Of a stretch of 21,983 nucleotides of DNA, positions 13,908 through 20,465 are shown in pieces. Both the position numbers and the translations under genes were made by a program. Under the pieces are notes generated by a model. The model was not told the DNA's origin. It saw only the letters and a list, made by a program, of their open reading frames with translations, and searched no databases. How positions within the stretch are numbered: the stretch's first letter is position 1; each line of letters begins with the position of its first letter. Source of the stretch: Actinomycetes bacterium (GTDB lineage Bacteria; Actinomycetota; Actinomycetes; Prado026); NCBI GenBank assembly GCA_025455945.1, contig JALOLN010000019.1, positions 1-21,983 of the forward strand. Reading direction: 5' to 3'.

Positions 13908-14198
13908 ATGCGTCGCTACGAGCTGATGCTCATCCTCGACCCCGAGCTCGAGGAGCGCACGGTCGCTCCGAGCCTCGACTCGTTCCTCAACGTCGTCCGG
14001 CAGGGCGGCGGGACGGTCGAGAAGGTCGATATCTGGGGCCGTCGCCGCCTCGCCTTCGAGATCAAGAAGAAGGCCGAGGGCATCTACGCCGTCATCGACC
14101 TCTCCTGCGAGCCCGCTGTGGTCAAGGAGCTCGACCGTCAGCTCAACCTCAACGAGGCCGTGCTGCGGACCAAGGTCATCCGTCCGGACGTCAGGTAG
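13908..14198 (+). CDS. rpsF: 30S ribosomal protein S6
   Basis: The 96-residue protein is the S6 partner of S18 on the platform of the small subunit. MRRYELMLILDPELEERTV, WGRRRLAFEIKKKAEGIY and the C-terminal LRTKVIRPDVR are characteristic. ATG 13908 has AGGAGG upstream with an 11-nt spacer folded as a hairpin. The next gene, ssb, begins nine nt after the stop. This is the usual first gene of the rpsF-ssb-rpsR-rplI operon. Confidence 0.97.
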   Translation: MRRYELMLILDPELEERTVAPSLDSFLNVVRQGGGTVEKVDIWGRRRLAFEIKKKAEGIYAVIDLSCEPAVVKELDRQLNLNEAVLRTKVIRPDVR

Positions 14199-14207
14199 GA
14201 GGCAGCC

Positions 14208-14717
14208 ATGGCCGCCGGAGACATCCAGGTCACCATCGTCGGCAACCTGACCAACGACCCCGAGCTGCGGTTCACGCCCAGCGGGGCGGCGGTCGCGTCG
14301 TTCACCGTGGCCTCGTCCAGCCGGGTGCTGGACAAGCAGACCAACGAGTGGAAGGACGGCGACACCGTCTTCATGCGCTGCAGCGTCTGGCGGCAGTACG
14401 CGGAGAACGTCGCCGAGTCCCTCCAGCGCGGCATGCGCGTCATCGTCCATGGCCGGCTGCAGCAGCGGTCCTACGAGACCAAGGAGGGCGAGAAGCGCAC
14501 CGTCGTCGAGTGCCAGGTCGACGACGTCGGTCCGGCGCTGCGCTACGCCACCGCGAAGGTGACCAAGGTCTCCCGTGGCGGTGGCGGCGGTGCCTTCGGC
14601 GCGCCGCCCCCCGACGACCCGTGGGCGACCCCCGCCCCCGGTGGTGCCAGCGGCGGATCCGCCGGCGGCGCCGACGCCGGCTGGGGCGGGTCGACGTCCG
14701 ACGAGCCGCCGTTCTAG
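14208..14717 (+). CDS. ssb: Single-stranded DNA-binding protein
   Basis: The 169-residue protein protects single-stranded DNA in replication and repair. Residues 1 to about 115 form the OB fold (IQVTIVGNLTNDPELRFTPS, FMRCSVWRQYAENVAESL, GMRVIVHGRLQQRSYETKEG). A Gly/Pro/Asp-rich linker follows, and the acidic tip DEPPF ends the protein, the contact for replication and repair partners. ATG 14208 is preceded by AGGAGG. It lies within the S6-S18-L9 operon, close to dnaB, as in other actinobacteria. Confidence 0.97.
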   Translation: MAAGDIQVTIVGNLTNDPELRFTPSGAAVASFTVASSSRVLDKQTNEWKDGDTVFMRCSVWRQYAENVAESLQRGMRVIVHGRLQQRSYETKEGEKRTVVECQVDDVGPALRYATAKVTKVSRGGGGGAFGAPPPDDPWATPAPGGASGGSAGGADAGWGGSTSDEPPF

Positions 14718-14774
14718 CCCGCGCCGCGCGCGCCCCCTGACCAAGACCCCGCTGCACCCCAGGAGACCACTGAC

Positions 14775-15011
14775 ATGGCCAAGCCGCCGCTGCGCAAGCC
14801 CAAGAAGAAGGCGAACCCGCTCAAGGTCGCGAAGATCGAGTACGTCGACTACAAGGACACTGCGCTGCTCCGCAAGTTCATCTCGGACCGCGGCAAGATC
14901 CGCGCCCGCCGGGTCACCGGCGTGTCCGTGCAGGAGCAGCGCCAGATCGCCAAGGCCGTGAAGAACGCCCGCGAGATGGCCCTGCTCCCCTACACCAGCA
15001 CCGCCCGCTGA
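14775..15011 (+). CDS. rpsR: 30S ribosomal protein S18, cysteine-free (zinc-independent) form
   Basis: A 78-residue S18: VDYKDTALLRKFISDRGKIR, ARRVTG and VKNAREMALLPYTSTAR leave no doubt. It contains no cysteine. Where the zinc-binding form has CxxC after the basic N-terminus, this protein has NPLK, and the later Cys and His of the TGNCxQHQR region are replaced (TGVSVQEQR). It is thus a C-minus S18, the type usually encoded elsewhere as a zinc-starvation paralogue in mycobacteria. AGGAG precedes ATG 14775. It lies between ssb and rplI. Confidence 0.96.
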   Translation: MAKPPLRKPKKKANPLKVAKIEYVDYKDTALLRKFISDRGKIRARRVTGVSVQEQRQIAKAVKNAREMALLPYTSTAR

Positions 15012-15025
15012 GGAGGGGCACAACC

Positions 15026-15472
15026 ATGAAGCTCATCCTCACCCACGAGGTCGCCGGGCTCGGCGCCCCCGGCGACGTCGTCGAGGTCAAGGACGGCTAC
15101 GGCCGCAACTACCTCGTGCCCCGCGGGCTGGCGCTGCCGTGGACCCGCGGCGGAGAGAAGCAGATCGCGACCATCAAGCGGGCCCGCGAGGTCCGCGAGG
15201 TGCGCGACGTCGGTCACGCCGAGGACATCAGGCGCCAGCTCGAGGCGCTGACCGTGCGGGTGCCGGCACGGGCCGGCGAGGGCGGTCGGCTGTTCGGCTC
15301 CGTCACGGTGGCCGACGTCGCGGCCGCGGTGAAGGCCGCCGGCGGCCCCGACATCGACCGCCGGCGGATCGAGCTGCCCGGCCAGATCAAGACGGTCGGC
15401 GCGCACACGGTGAAGGTCCGGGTGCACGCCGACGTCGACGCCACGATCGCGCTGGACGTCGTCCCGGCCTGA
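15026..15472 (+). CDS. rplI: 50S ribosomal protein L9
   Basis: The protein has 148 residues, the normal L9 length. MKLILTHEVAGLGAPGDVVE, VKDGYGRNYLVPRGLA (the L9 signature), a charged connecting helix (KRAREVREVRDVGHAEDIRR) and a C-terminal domain with GRLFGSVTVADVA and GAHTVKVRVHADV are all visible. AGGAGG precedes ATG 15026. It is the last gene of the ribosomal operon; a strong hairpin follows 18 bp after the stop. Confidence 0.96.
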   Translation: MKLILTHEVAGLGAPGDVVEVKDGYGRNYLVPRGLALPWTRGGEKQIATIKRAREVREVRDVGHAEDIRRQLEALTVRVPARAGEGGRLFGSVTVADVAAAVKAAGGPDIDRRRIELPGQIKTVGAHTVKVRVHADVDATIALDVVPA

Positions 15473-15490
15473 CACCGCGGCACGGTCATC

Positions 15491-15523
15491 CCGGCCCGGG
15501 TCCCCCGTGGGGGCCCGGGCCGG
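15491..15523 (+). terminator. Strong terminator hairpin after rplI
   Basis: CCGGCCCGGG (15491-15500) pairs perfectly with CCCGGGCCGG (15514-15523); inside, CCCCC (15502-15506) pairs with GGGGG (15509-15513), leaving a single bulged T and a two-nt loop. No U-tract follows, as is common in high-GC actinobacteria. It separates the ribosomal operon from dnaB. Confidence 0.85.
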
Positions 15524-15563
15524 CTGTCGCTCCCGGCCCCGCCGGCCCCCGCCCCGCCCGCCG

Positions 15564-15626
15564 AGATCGCTGTCTGTGGTCCGATCAGGCCGTCTGACGG
15601 CGCCTACTGCCCACAGACCGTGATCT
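15564..15626. repeat. Nested inverted repeat upstream of dnaB
   Basis: Left arm AGATC-GCT-GTCTGTGG (15564-15579) and right arm CCACAGAC-CGT-GATCT (15611-15626) match as inverted repeats at 13 of 16 positions. Between them is a smaller hairpin, GCCGT-CTG-ACGGC (15589-15601). Its role is unknown: it could be a dispersed palindromic element or a regulatory structure. It lies between the rplI terminator and the TCCACA cluster. Confidence 0.6.
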
Positions 15627-15640
15627 TCGCTGGGGGTGGG

Positions 15641-15862
15641 TGTGGAGTCGGACCAGCCGTCCATCAGGTGGTCACCGGGTGGTCATCAGGCGGACTTTCT
15701 CCGGTCCACACCCTGCGGACGACATCACTGCAGGTCAGCGCCCCGCGGAAGCGCTTACGGCGAGGTTCTCCACAGCCTCGTCCACGGCGTGTGGACGACG
15801 CGCCGTGGGTCGTCCCGGGGTCGTGCACAGCTTCGCGGCTCCCTCTCCACAGCAGGTCCACA
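15641..15862. promoter_or_regulatory. Cluster of DnaA-box-like TCCACA motifs upstream of dnaB
   Basis: Six exact TCCACA hexamers (both strands) occur in 222 bp: TGTGGA at 15641 and 15790, TCCACA at 15705, 15769, 15846 and 15857. The best 9-mers are TTCTCCACA (15766-15774, one mismatch to TTATCCACA) and TCGTCCACA on the minus strand (15798-15790, one mismatch to TTGTCCACA). No dnaA, dnaN or rpmH is nearby, so it is not the usual oriC setting. This and the two hairpins are all I see in the 519-bp gap 15473-15991, apart from an AAGCGCTT palindrome at 15749-15756. Confidence 0.5.
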
Positions 15863-15991
15863 GGCCCCGCGGCCGACACGCCGAGCCGACTTCAGACCTG
15901 TCGGTGGGCGGCGGCAGACTGCCCGCCGAGAGCCCGTCCCGGCCATCGTCGGCCAGCGACGGCGGCCCGGCCCAGGGGAGGTCCGCACCAG

Positions 15992-17359
15992 GTGAGCGTC
16001 GCCGACATCGAGGTCTCCGCCAGCGGCTACGACGCCGCGTTCGAGCGGACCCCGCCGCAGGACCTCGTGGCGGAGCAGTGCGTCCTCGGGGGCATGCTGC
16101 TGTCGAAGGACGCGATCGCGGACGTCGTCGAGGTGCTGCGGCCCGGCGACTTCTACAAGCCGGCGCACCAGACCGTCTATGACACCGTCCTCGACCTCTA
16201 CGGCCGTGGTGAGCCGGCCGATCCGGTGACGGTGGCCGCCGAGCTGACCCGGCGTGCCGAGCTGGCCCGCATCGGCGGGGCCCCCTACCTGCACACCCTC
16301 ATCTCGTCGGTGCCCACCGCGGCGAACGCCTCCTACTACGCCCGCATCGTGCGCGAGCGGGCGGTGCTGCGGCGGCTCGTCGAGGCCGGCACGAAGATCG
16401 TCCAGCTGGGCTACGCGACCGACGGCGGTGACGCCGACGACCTGGTGGACCGGGCCCAGGCCGAGCTGTACTCGGTCACCGAGCGGCGCACCAGCGAGGA
16501 CTACCTGCCGCTGTCGGACATCATGCAGGGCACCCTCGACGAGATCGAGGCGATCTCCTCGCGCGGCGGTGCCATGGTCGGCGTGCCGACCGGGTTCGCC
16601 GACCTTGACCAGCTCACCAACGGCCTGCACCCGGGCCAGATGATCGTCGTGGCGGCCAGGCCAGCCGTGGGCAAATCCACCCTGGGTCTGGACGTGTGCC
16701 GGTCGGCGTCCATCAAGCACGGGCTGACCAGCGCGATCTTCTCTCTCGAGATGAGCCGCAACGAGATCACGATGCGGCTGCTCTCCGCCGAGGCGCGGGT
16801 GGCGCTGCACCACATGCGCAGCGGCACGATGAGCGACGACGACTGGACCCGGCTGGCGCGGACCATGAGCTCGGTGGCTGAGGCGCCGCTGTTCATCGAC
16901 GACAGCCCCAACATGTCGATGATGGAGATCCGGGCCAAGTGCCGCCGGCTCAAGCAGCGCCACGACCTCCGGCTGGTCGTGGTCGACTACCTGCAGCTGA
17001 TGAGCAGCGGCAAGCGGGTGGAGTCCCGCCAGCAGGAGGTGGCGGAGTTCTCCCGGTCATTGAAGCTGCTGGCCAAGGAGCTCGAGGTCCCGGTCATCGC
17101 GATCAGCCAGCTCAACCGCGGCGCCGAGCAGCGCACCGACAAGCGGCCGCAGATGTCCGACCTGCGCGAGTCCGGTGCCATCGAGCAGGATGCCGACATG
17201 GTGATCCTGCTGCACCGCGAGGACCAGTACGAGCGGGAGTCGCCGCGGGCCGGGGAGGCCGACCTCATCGTCGCCAAGCACCGCAACGGGCCGACGGCCA
17301 CGGTGACGGTGGCGTTCCAGGGCCACTACAGCCGGTTCGTCGACATGGCCCAAAGCTGA
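15992..17359 (+). CDS. dnaB: Replicative DNA helicase DnaB
   Basis: The 455-residue hexameric helicase unwinds DNA at the fork. An N-terminal helical domain (about 20-125, PPQDLVAEQCVLGGMLLSKD) binds primase. The RecA-like C-terminal domain has Walker A ARPAVGKST (222-230, K228), E253 in SLEMS, Walker B LVVVDYLQLM (D332), SQLNRGAEQR (372-381), SGAIEQDADMV and the KHRNG finger (429-433). No intein interrupts it, unlike the M. tuberculosis gene. GTG 15992 is chosen for its GGGGAGGT Shine-Dalgarno and because the protein starts near known DnaB N-termini; upstream in-frame sequence is non-coding in character. It follows the rpsF operon after a long regulatory gap. Confidence 0.96.
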   Translation: MSVADIEVSASGYDAAFERTPPQDLVAEQCVLGGMLLSKDAIADVVEVLRPGDFYKPAHQTVYDTVLDLYGRGEPADPVTVAAELTRRAELARIGGAPYLHTLISSVPTAANASYYARIVRERAVLRRLVEAGTKIVQLGYATDGGDADDLVDRAQAELYSVTERRTSEDYLPLSDIMQGTLDEIEAISSRGGAMVGVPTGFADLDQLTNGLHPGQMIVVAARPAVGKSTLGLDVCRSASIKHGLTSAIFSLEMSRNEITMRLLSAEARVALHHMRSGTMSDDDWTRLARTMSSVAEAPLFIDDSPNMSMMEIRAKCRRLKQRHDLRLVVVDYLQLMSSGKRVESRQQEVAEFSRSLKLLAKELEVPVIAISQLNRGAEQRTDKRPQMSDLRESGAIEQDADMVILLHREDQYERESPRAGEADLIVAKHRNGPTATVTVAFQGHYSRFVDMAQS

Positions 17360-17389
17360 CGGCCGCGCACGGCCCGGGAGCCACTGACG

Positions 17390-18670
17390 ATGGGCGGACG
17401 ACGGTGGCTGACCCGCAACCTCGTCGTCTTGACCCTGGTGTCGTTCACGCAGGACGCCGCCAGCGAGCTGCTGTTCCCGCTGCTTCCGCTGCTGCTGACG
17501 GGGGTGCTCGCGGCCCCGCCGGTGGTCGTCGGCGTCGTCGAGGGCCTGGCCGACGCCACCTCGGGCGTGACCCGGTACGTCGCAGGCCGCTGGTCGGACC
17601 GGCGCGGGCGGAGGGCTTTCATCGGCGCGGGCTACGGGCTGGCCGCGCTGGGCAAGGTACTCGTGGCTGCGGCCGGCGCCTGGCCGGTGGTGCTGGCCGG
17701 GCGGGTCGTCGACCGGTTCGGCAAGGGTGTCCGGTCCGCGCCGCGGGACGCCCTGATCGCCGACTCGGTGCCGCCGGAGTCGCTCGGGCGGGCGTTCGGG
17801 TTCCACCGGGCCGGGGACACCCTGGGTGCGGTCGTCGGCCCCCTGCTCGGCCTGTGGGCGTTGAGCGCGGTGGACGGCGACCTGCAGGCGGCGCTGTGGT
17901 GGGCCGTGGTGCCGGCCACGGTCTCCGCCCTGCTCGTCCTGCTCGTCCGCGAGCCGCGCCGGGCGGCGCCCAGCCCGGCCGCCCCGGTCCGGCGCGGGAC
18001 GGGGTCTCGGGGGGCCGTGCGCTCGCCGCTGCCGCGGCAGTTCCGGCTGGTCACCGCGGTGCTCGTGGCGATCGCCGTCCTCAACTTCTCCGACGCGCTC
18101 GTTCTGCTGAGGGTCATGGACCTGGGTTTCTCCACGACGCAGGTCGTGTGGGCCTACGTCCTGTTCAACACGGTCTACGCGCTGGGTTCCTACCCGGCCG
18201 GAGCGCTGACCGACCGCTGGTCGCGGCCGCTGGTCTACGCCGCGGGCCTGGTCGCCTTCGCCGTGGGGTACCTCGGCCTCGGCCTGGTCGACGGCGGCCC
18301 GGCGGTGTTCGTCCTCATGGCCGTCTACGGGCTGTTCCCGGCGCTGACCGACGGGGTGGGCAAGGCGTGGGTCTCCGCACTGGTGCCCGAGGCGCACCGC
18401 GGGCGCGCCCAGGGGGTGTTCCAGGGCCTCGGCAGCGGCGCGGTTCTCCTCGCGGGCACCTGGGCCGGCCTGCTGTGGACGGCGGGGCCGGGCGACGGCG
18501 TCGTCCCGCTGGTCCTGTCCGGGTGCGGCGCGCTGCTCGCCGCGGCGCTGCTGGTGGCGGCACGCCACCGGCTCAGCGCCGGGGGTGCCGCAGGCGGGTC
18601 AGCCGGGCAGCCAGGCCGTGCGCCGGCGCACGGCGCTGCGGACGGCGAGGCTGGCGTCGTCGGCCAGTGA
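17390..18670 (+). CDS. MFS transporter
   Basis: A 426-residue 12-helix carrier. Recognisable parts are SFTQDAASELLFPLLPLLLT in TM1, the loop 2-3 motif GRWSDRRGRRAF, the conserved VDRFGKGVRSAPRDALIADS segment, and a second half beginning near VLVAIAVLNFSDALVLL with the repeat of the loop motif ALTDRWSRPL. The D-SE-PLLP and GKGxRxxPRDALIADS pattern defines a common bacterial MFS subfamily of undefined drug/metabolite exporters. ATG 17390 has GGGAG upstream and starts 30 bp after dnaB. The last roughly 25 residues are Gly/Ala-rich, not helical, and overlap a gene on the other strand. The substrate cannot be told. Confidence 0.88.
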   Translation: MGGRRWLTRNLVVLTLVSFTQDAASELLFPLLPLLLTGVLAAPPVVVGVVEGLADATSGVTRYVAGRWSDRRGRRAFIGAGYGLAALGKVLVAAAGAWPVVLAGRVVDRFGKGVRSAPRDALIADSVPPESLGRAFGFHRAGDTLGAVVGPLLGLWALSAVDGDLQAALWWAVVPATVSALLVLLVREPRRAAPSPAAPVRRGTGSRGAVRSPLPRQFRLVTAVLVAIAVLNFSDALVLLRVMDLGFSTTQVVWAYVLFNTVYALGSYPAGALTDRWSRPLVYAAGLVAFAVGYLGLGLVDGGPAVFVLMAVYGLFPALTDGVGKAWVSALVPEAHRGRAQGVFQGLGSGAVLLAGTWAGLLWTAGPGDGVVPLVLSGCGALLAAALLVAARHRLSAGGAAGGSAGQPGRAPAHGAADGEAGVVGQ

Positions 18671-18862
18671 CTCCAGGGTCTCGCGCGGGCAGGACGGGTG
18701 CGCGGCCACCGCCGCCCGGACGGCGAAGCTGTGGTGGCCGGCCAGTCTGGCGAGCTCGACGGGAGGCGTGTCCGGGGCAGCGGCCCGGCGCGCCAGGGCG
18801 AGCCACCGCTCGTTGGCCAGCCGGGCGCGCACGTCCACCGTCTGTCGGTCGTCACGGATCAC
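18599..18862 (-). CDS. Small LRV (leucine-rich variant)/HEAT-like repeat protein
   Basis: An 87-residue protein made of about two and a half LRV-type units: LALARRAAAPDTPPVELARL (21-40), FAVRAAVAAHPSCPRETLES (46-65) plus LADDA, and LAVRSAVRRR (72-81). The phase [VR.AVA..P..P.E.L..LA.D] is diagnostic of LRV repeats, alpha/3-10 solenoids that bind other macromolecules. Function is unknown. GTG 18862 has no Shine-Dalgarno, but CATCCT ends six nt upstream, in the register of the other leaderless starts. The last 72 bp overlap the tail of the MFS gene on the opposite strand. The complementary-strand frames in this stretch look like shadow sequence. Confidence 0.62.
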   Translation of the reverse strand: MIRDDRQTVDVRARLANERWLALARRAAAPDTPPVELARLAGHHSFAVRAAVAAHPSCPRETLESLADDASLAVRSAVRRRTAWLPG

Positions 18863-18868
18863 CGCATC

Positions 18869-18874
18869 AGGATG
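18869..18874 (-). promoter_or_regulatory. Possible -10 of leaderless LRV gene
   Basis: CATCCT on the minus strand lies six nt before GTG 18862. It lacks the first T of TANNNT, so it is weaker than the other examples. Confidence 0.3.
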
Positions 18875-18919
18875 CCGGGCGCGGGCCTCGTGATCGTGGA
18901 TCTTGGGGGCGTGTCCAGC

Positions 18920-18950
18920 CGCCCGGCGGACGACGCCGTCCGTTCGGGCG
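18920..18950 (-). terminator. Terminator-like hairpin after the LamG gene
   Basis: CGCCCG (18920-18925) pairs with CGGGCG (18945-18950), and GGACG (18928-18932) with CGTCC (18937-18941), around the loop ACGC. The hairpin begins six bp after the stop of the LamG gene on the minus strand and probably ends the three-gene cassette. No U-tract. Confidence 0.65.
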
Positions 18951-18955
18951 ACCCG

Positions 18956-19882
18956 CTACCAGTGGTTCGTCGCCCAGATCGCGGCCACCTGGGCCGCGGA
19001 GAGCTCCTGGCCTTCGAAGACCGCCGCCTCGTCGATCACCCCACCGAGACCGAAGTTCGTCGGGTTGACCGGGTCGCCCGCTGGGCCCCAGCCGGCGAGG
19101 TTGTCCCAGCCGACCCGCCAGTAGCCGCCGTAGTTCTGGGCGACGGTCCACGTCGGGTCGCTGCCCTGCGGCACGCCGTCCACGTAGAGGCGGCCACCGC
19201 TGGGCCCCAGGGTGGCGACGAGGAAGTGGGCCTTGCCGTCGTTCACCAGCGTCGTCGAGCGCAGCACGCGGACCGCGCCCGGGTAGATGCCGAACGCCGC
19301 CCGGCCCTGGTTGTCGACGAACAAGTGGCGGTCGTAGGTGGTGGAGCGCCCGGTGCTCGCGTTGCCGAAGCCCATGACGCGGCCGCCGGTGGCCAGGCCG
19401 GCCGGGACCTGGACCCAGGCCATGATCGTGAAGGTGTTCGGCCCCGGGGCAGCGCGCAGGGTGGTCCAGACGACGGTTCCGGCGTTGGCCACGGCCCGGG
19501 CGACCGCGGGTTGCCGCAGCGCTCCGGTGTCGCACCAGATCAGCGAGGTGGCGCCCAGCGCGACGTTGTTCGCGGCGGTGCCGGTCACGCGGACGGTGCC
19601 CGGACGCCCGTTGCCGGAGGAGTCGGCGACCGTGACCGCGCCCACGGGATCGCCGAGCCGCCAGTAGAACGTGGGTCCGAGGCTCTGCACGGCACCGGGC
19701 AGGCCAGTGCCACCGGAGCAGGCGGTGCGGGTGGCGAACGTGTTGCCGCCGACGACCGTGGTGGCGGTCGCAGCGGCCGTGGTGGCACCGGTCTCGGCGA
19801 CGCCGATCAGCGTGACGACCGCAAGGCCCACGGCCGCGGCGACCCGGCCGAGCTGCTCACGCCGGGGCCGGCGCCGTCCCAC
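18956..19882 (-). CDS. Secreted LamG/concanavalin-like domain protein, probable second client of the SipW-type peptidase
   Basis: A 308-residue exported protein. A basic N-terminus and a hydrophobic segment (about 14-30, VAAAVGLAVVTLIGVAE) are followed by TTAAATATTVVGGNTFATRT, resembling the GNxF-A-GT stretch after the signal of TasA-type SipW clients. A LamG jellyroll spans about 70-308: FYWRLGD, DSSGNG, NTFTIMAWV, DGKAHFLVATLG, GGRLYVDGV, GVIDEAAVFEGQELSAAQVA. C55 and C117 could form a disulfide. No LPxTG or membrane anchor is seen at the C-terminus. GTG 19882 has GAGGAGGAGCC upstream and lies inside the end of the signal peptidase gene (26-bp overlap), so translation is coupled. Adhesion or polysaccharide binding is inferred from the fold. 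Confidence 0.82.
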   Translation of the reverse strand: MGRRRPRREQLGRVAAAVGLAVVTLIGVAETGATTAAATATTVVGGNTFATRTACSGGTGLPGAVQSLGPTFYWRLGDPVGAVTVADSSGNGRPGTVRVTGTAANNVALGATSLIWCDTGALRQPAVARAVANAGTVVWTTLRAAPGPNTFTIMAWVQVPAGLATGGRVMGFGNASTGRSTTYDRHLFVDNQGRAAFGIYPGAVRVLRSTTLVNDGKAHFLVATLGPSGGRLYVDGVPQGSDPTWTVAQNYGGYWRVGWDNLAGWGPAGDPVNPTNFGLGGVIDEAAVFEGQELSAAQVAAIWATNHW

Positions 19883-20459
19883 GGCTCCTCCTCGGGGCTG
19901 TGGCGGGCTGCGACCCGTCCGCCGAACGGCGCCAGGACAGCGCCTCGGCGGCGAGGATGAGGAGCAGCGGCGGCCCGAAGAGCAGCAGCCGCCCCTCCGC
20001 GGAGTGCGCCCATGCAAGGAAGTACCCCCAGTCGGGCAGCACGGACGTCACGATGCCCCGGACCGAGCCGATCGGGGTGAAGTCGGGGTCCGGCTTGGGG
20101 TTGTTGTCACCCTGCGTCTGGACGAAGAACGAGGGCCGGTCCTCGGGCCCGGGGTCCTCCACGAGGTAGCGCTTGTGGATGCCGACGATCCGGTGCGTCG
20201 TGTACGACTTCGACCCCGGTGCCTGGAACGTGACGACCTGGCCGACCCGCAGCTCCGACGCCTGCAGCTGTCGGATGACGACGGCGTCGCCGGCGAGGAT
20301 GTCCGGCTCCATGCTGCCGCTGGTGACGATGAGCAGGCGCTCACCGTGCAGCTGGAACCACAGCGGCAGCCCGTGCGCGAGCAGGATGCCGACCAGGGAC
20401 ACCGCGAACACGGCGCGGAAGATCCAGCGCCGTGCCGCGGCGACCCAGGGTCGGTTCAT
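19857..20459 (-). CDS. Signal peptidase I, SipW/ER type
   Basis: The 200-residue membrane serine peptidase has one N-terminal helix (about 13-33) and a second near 157-174. The nucleophile is S49 in VTSGSMEPDILAGD. The general base position carries His, H89 in TTHRIVG, rather than Lys, and QGDNN follows at 116-120. This Ser-His arrangement defines the ER/SipW class, which in Bacillus processes the matrix proteins TasA and TapA. ATG 20459 lies six nt after the stop of the TasA-like gene; no strong Shine-Dalgarno, so reinitiation is likely. The cassette order TasA-like, peptidase, LamG suggests a dedicated peptidase for its neighbours. A general LepB housekeeping role is less likely. Confidence 0.9.
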   Translation of the reverse strand: MNRPWVAAARRWIFRAVFAVSLVGILLAHGLPLWFQLHGERLLIVTSGSMEPDILAGDAVVIRQLQASELRVGQVVTFQAPGSKSYTTHRIVGIHKRYLVEDPGPEDRPSFFVQTQGDNNPKPDPDFTPIGSVRGIVTSVLPDWGYFLAWAHSAEGRLLLFGPPLLLILAAEALSWRRSADGSQPATAPRRSRGTAPAPA

Positions 20460-20465
20460 GCTCGA

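Noticed and set aside
15641..15862. The TCCACA cluster as the chromosomal oriC
   Set aside because: Actinobacterial oriC lies between dnaA and dnaN; neither is present, and no AT-rich unwinding region is visible here.
15620..15991. Upstream in-frame extension of dnaB to 15620
   Set aside because: The extension has no DnaB homology and covers the TCCACA cluster; GTG 15992 has a good Shine-Dalgarno and gives the normal length.
18885..18905. GATC-GTG-GATC stretch as another copy of a palindromic element
   Set aside because: Only an 11-bp imperfect palindrome is present and no long arms were found around it.
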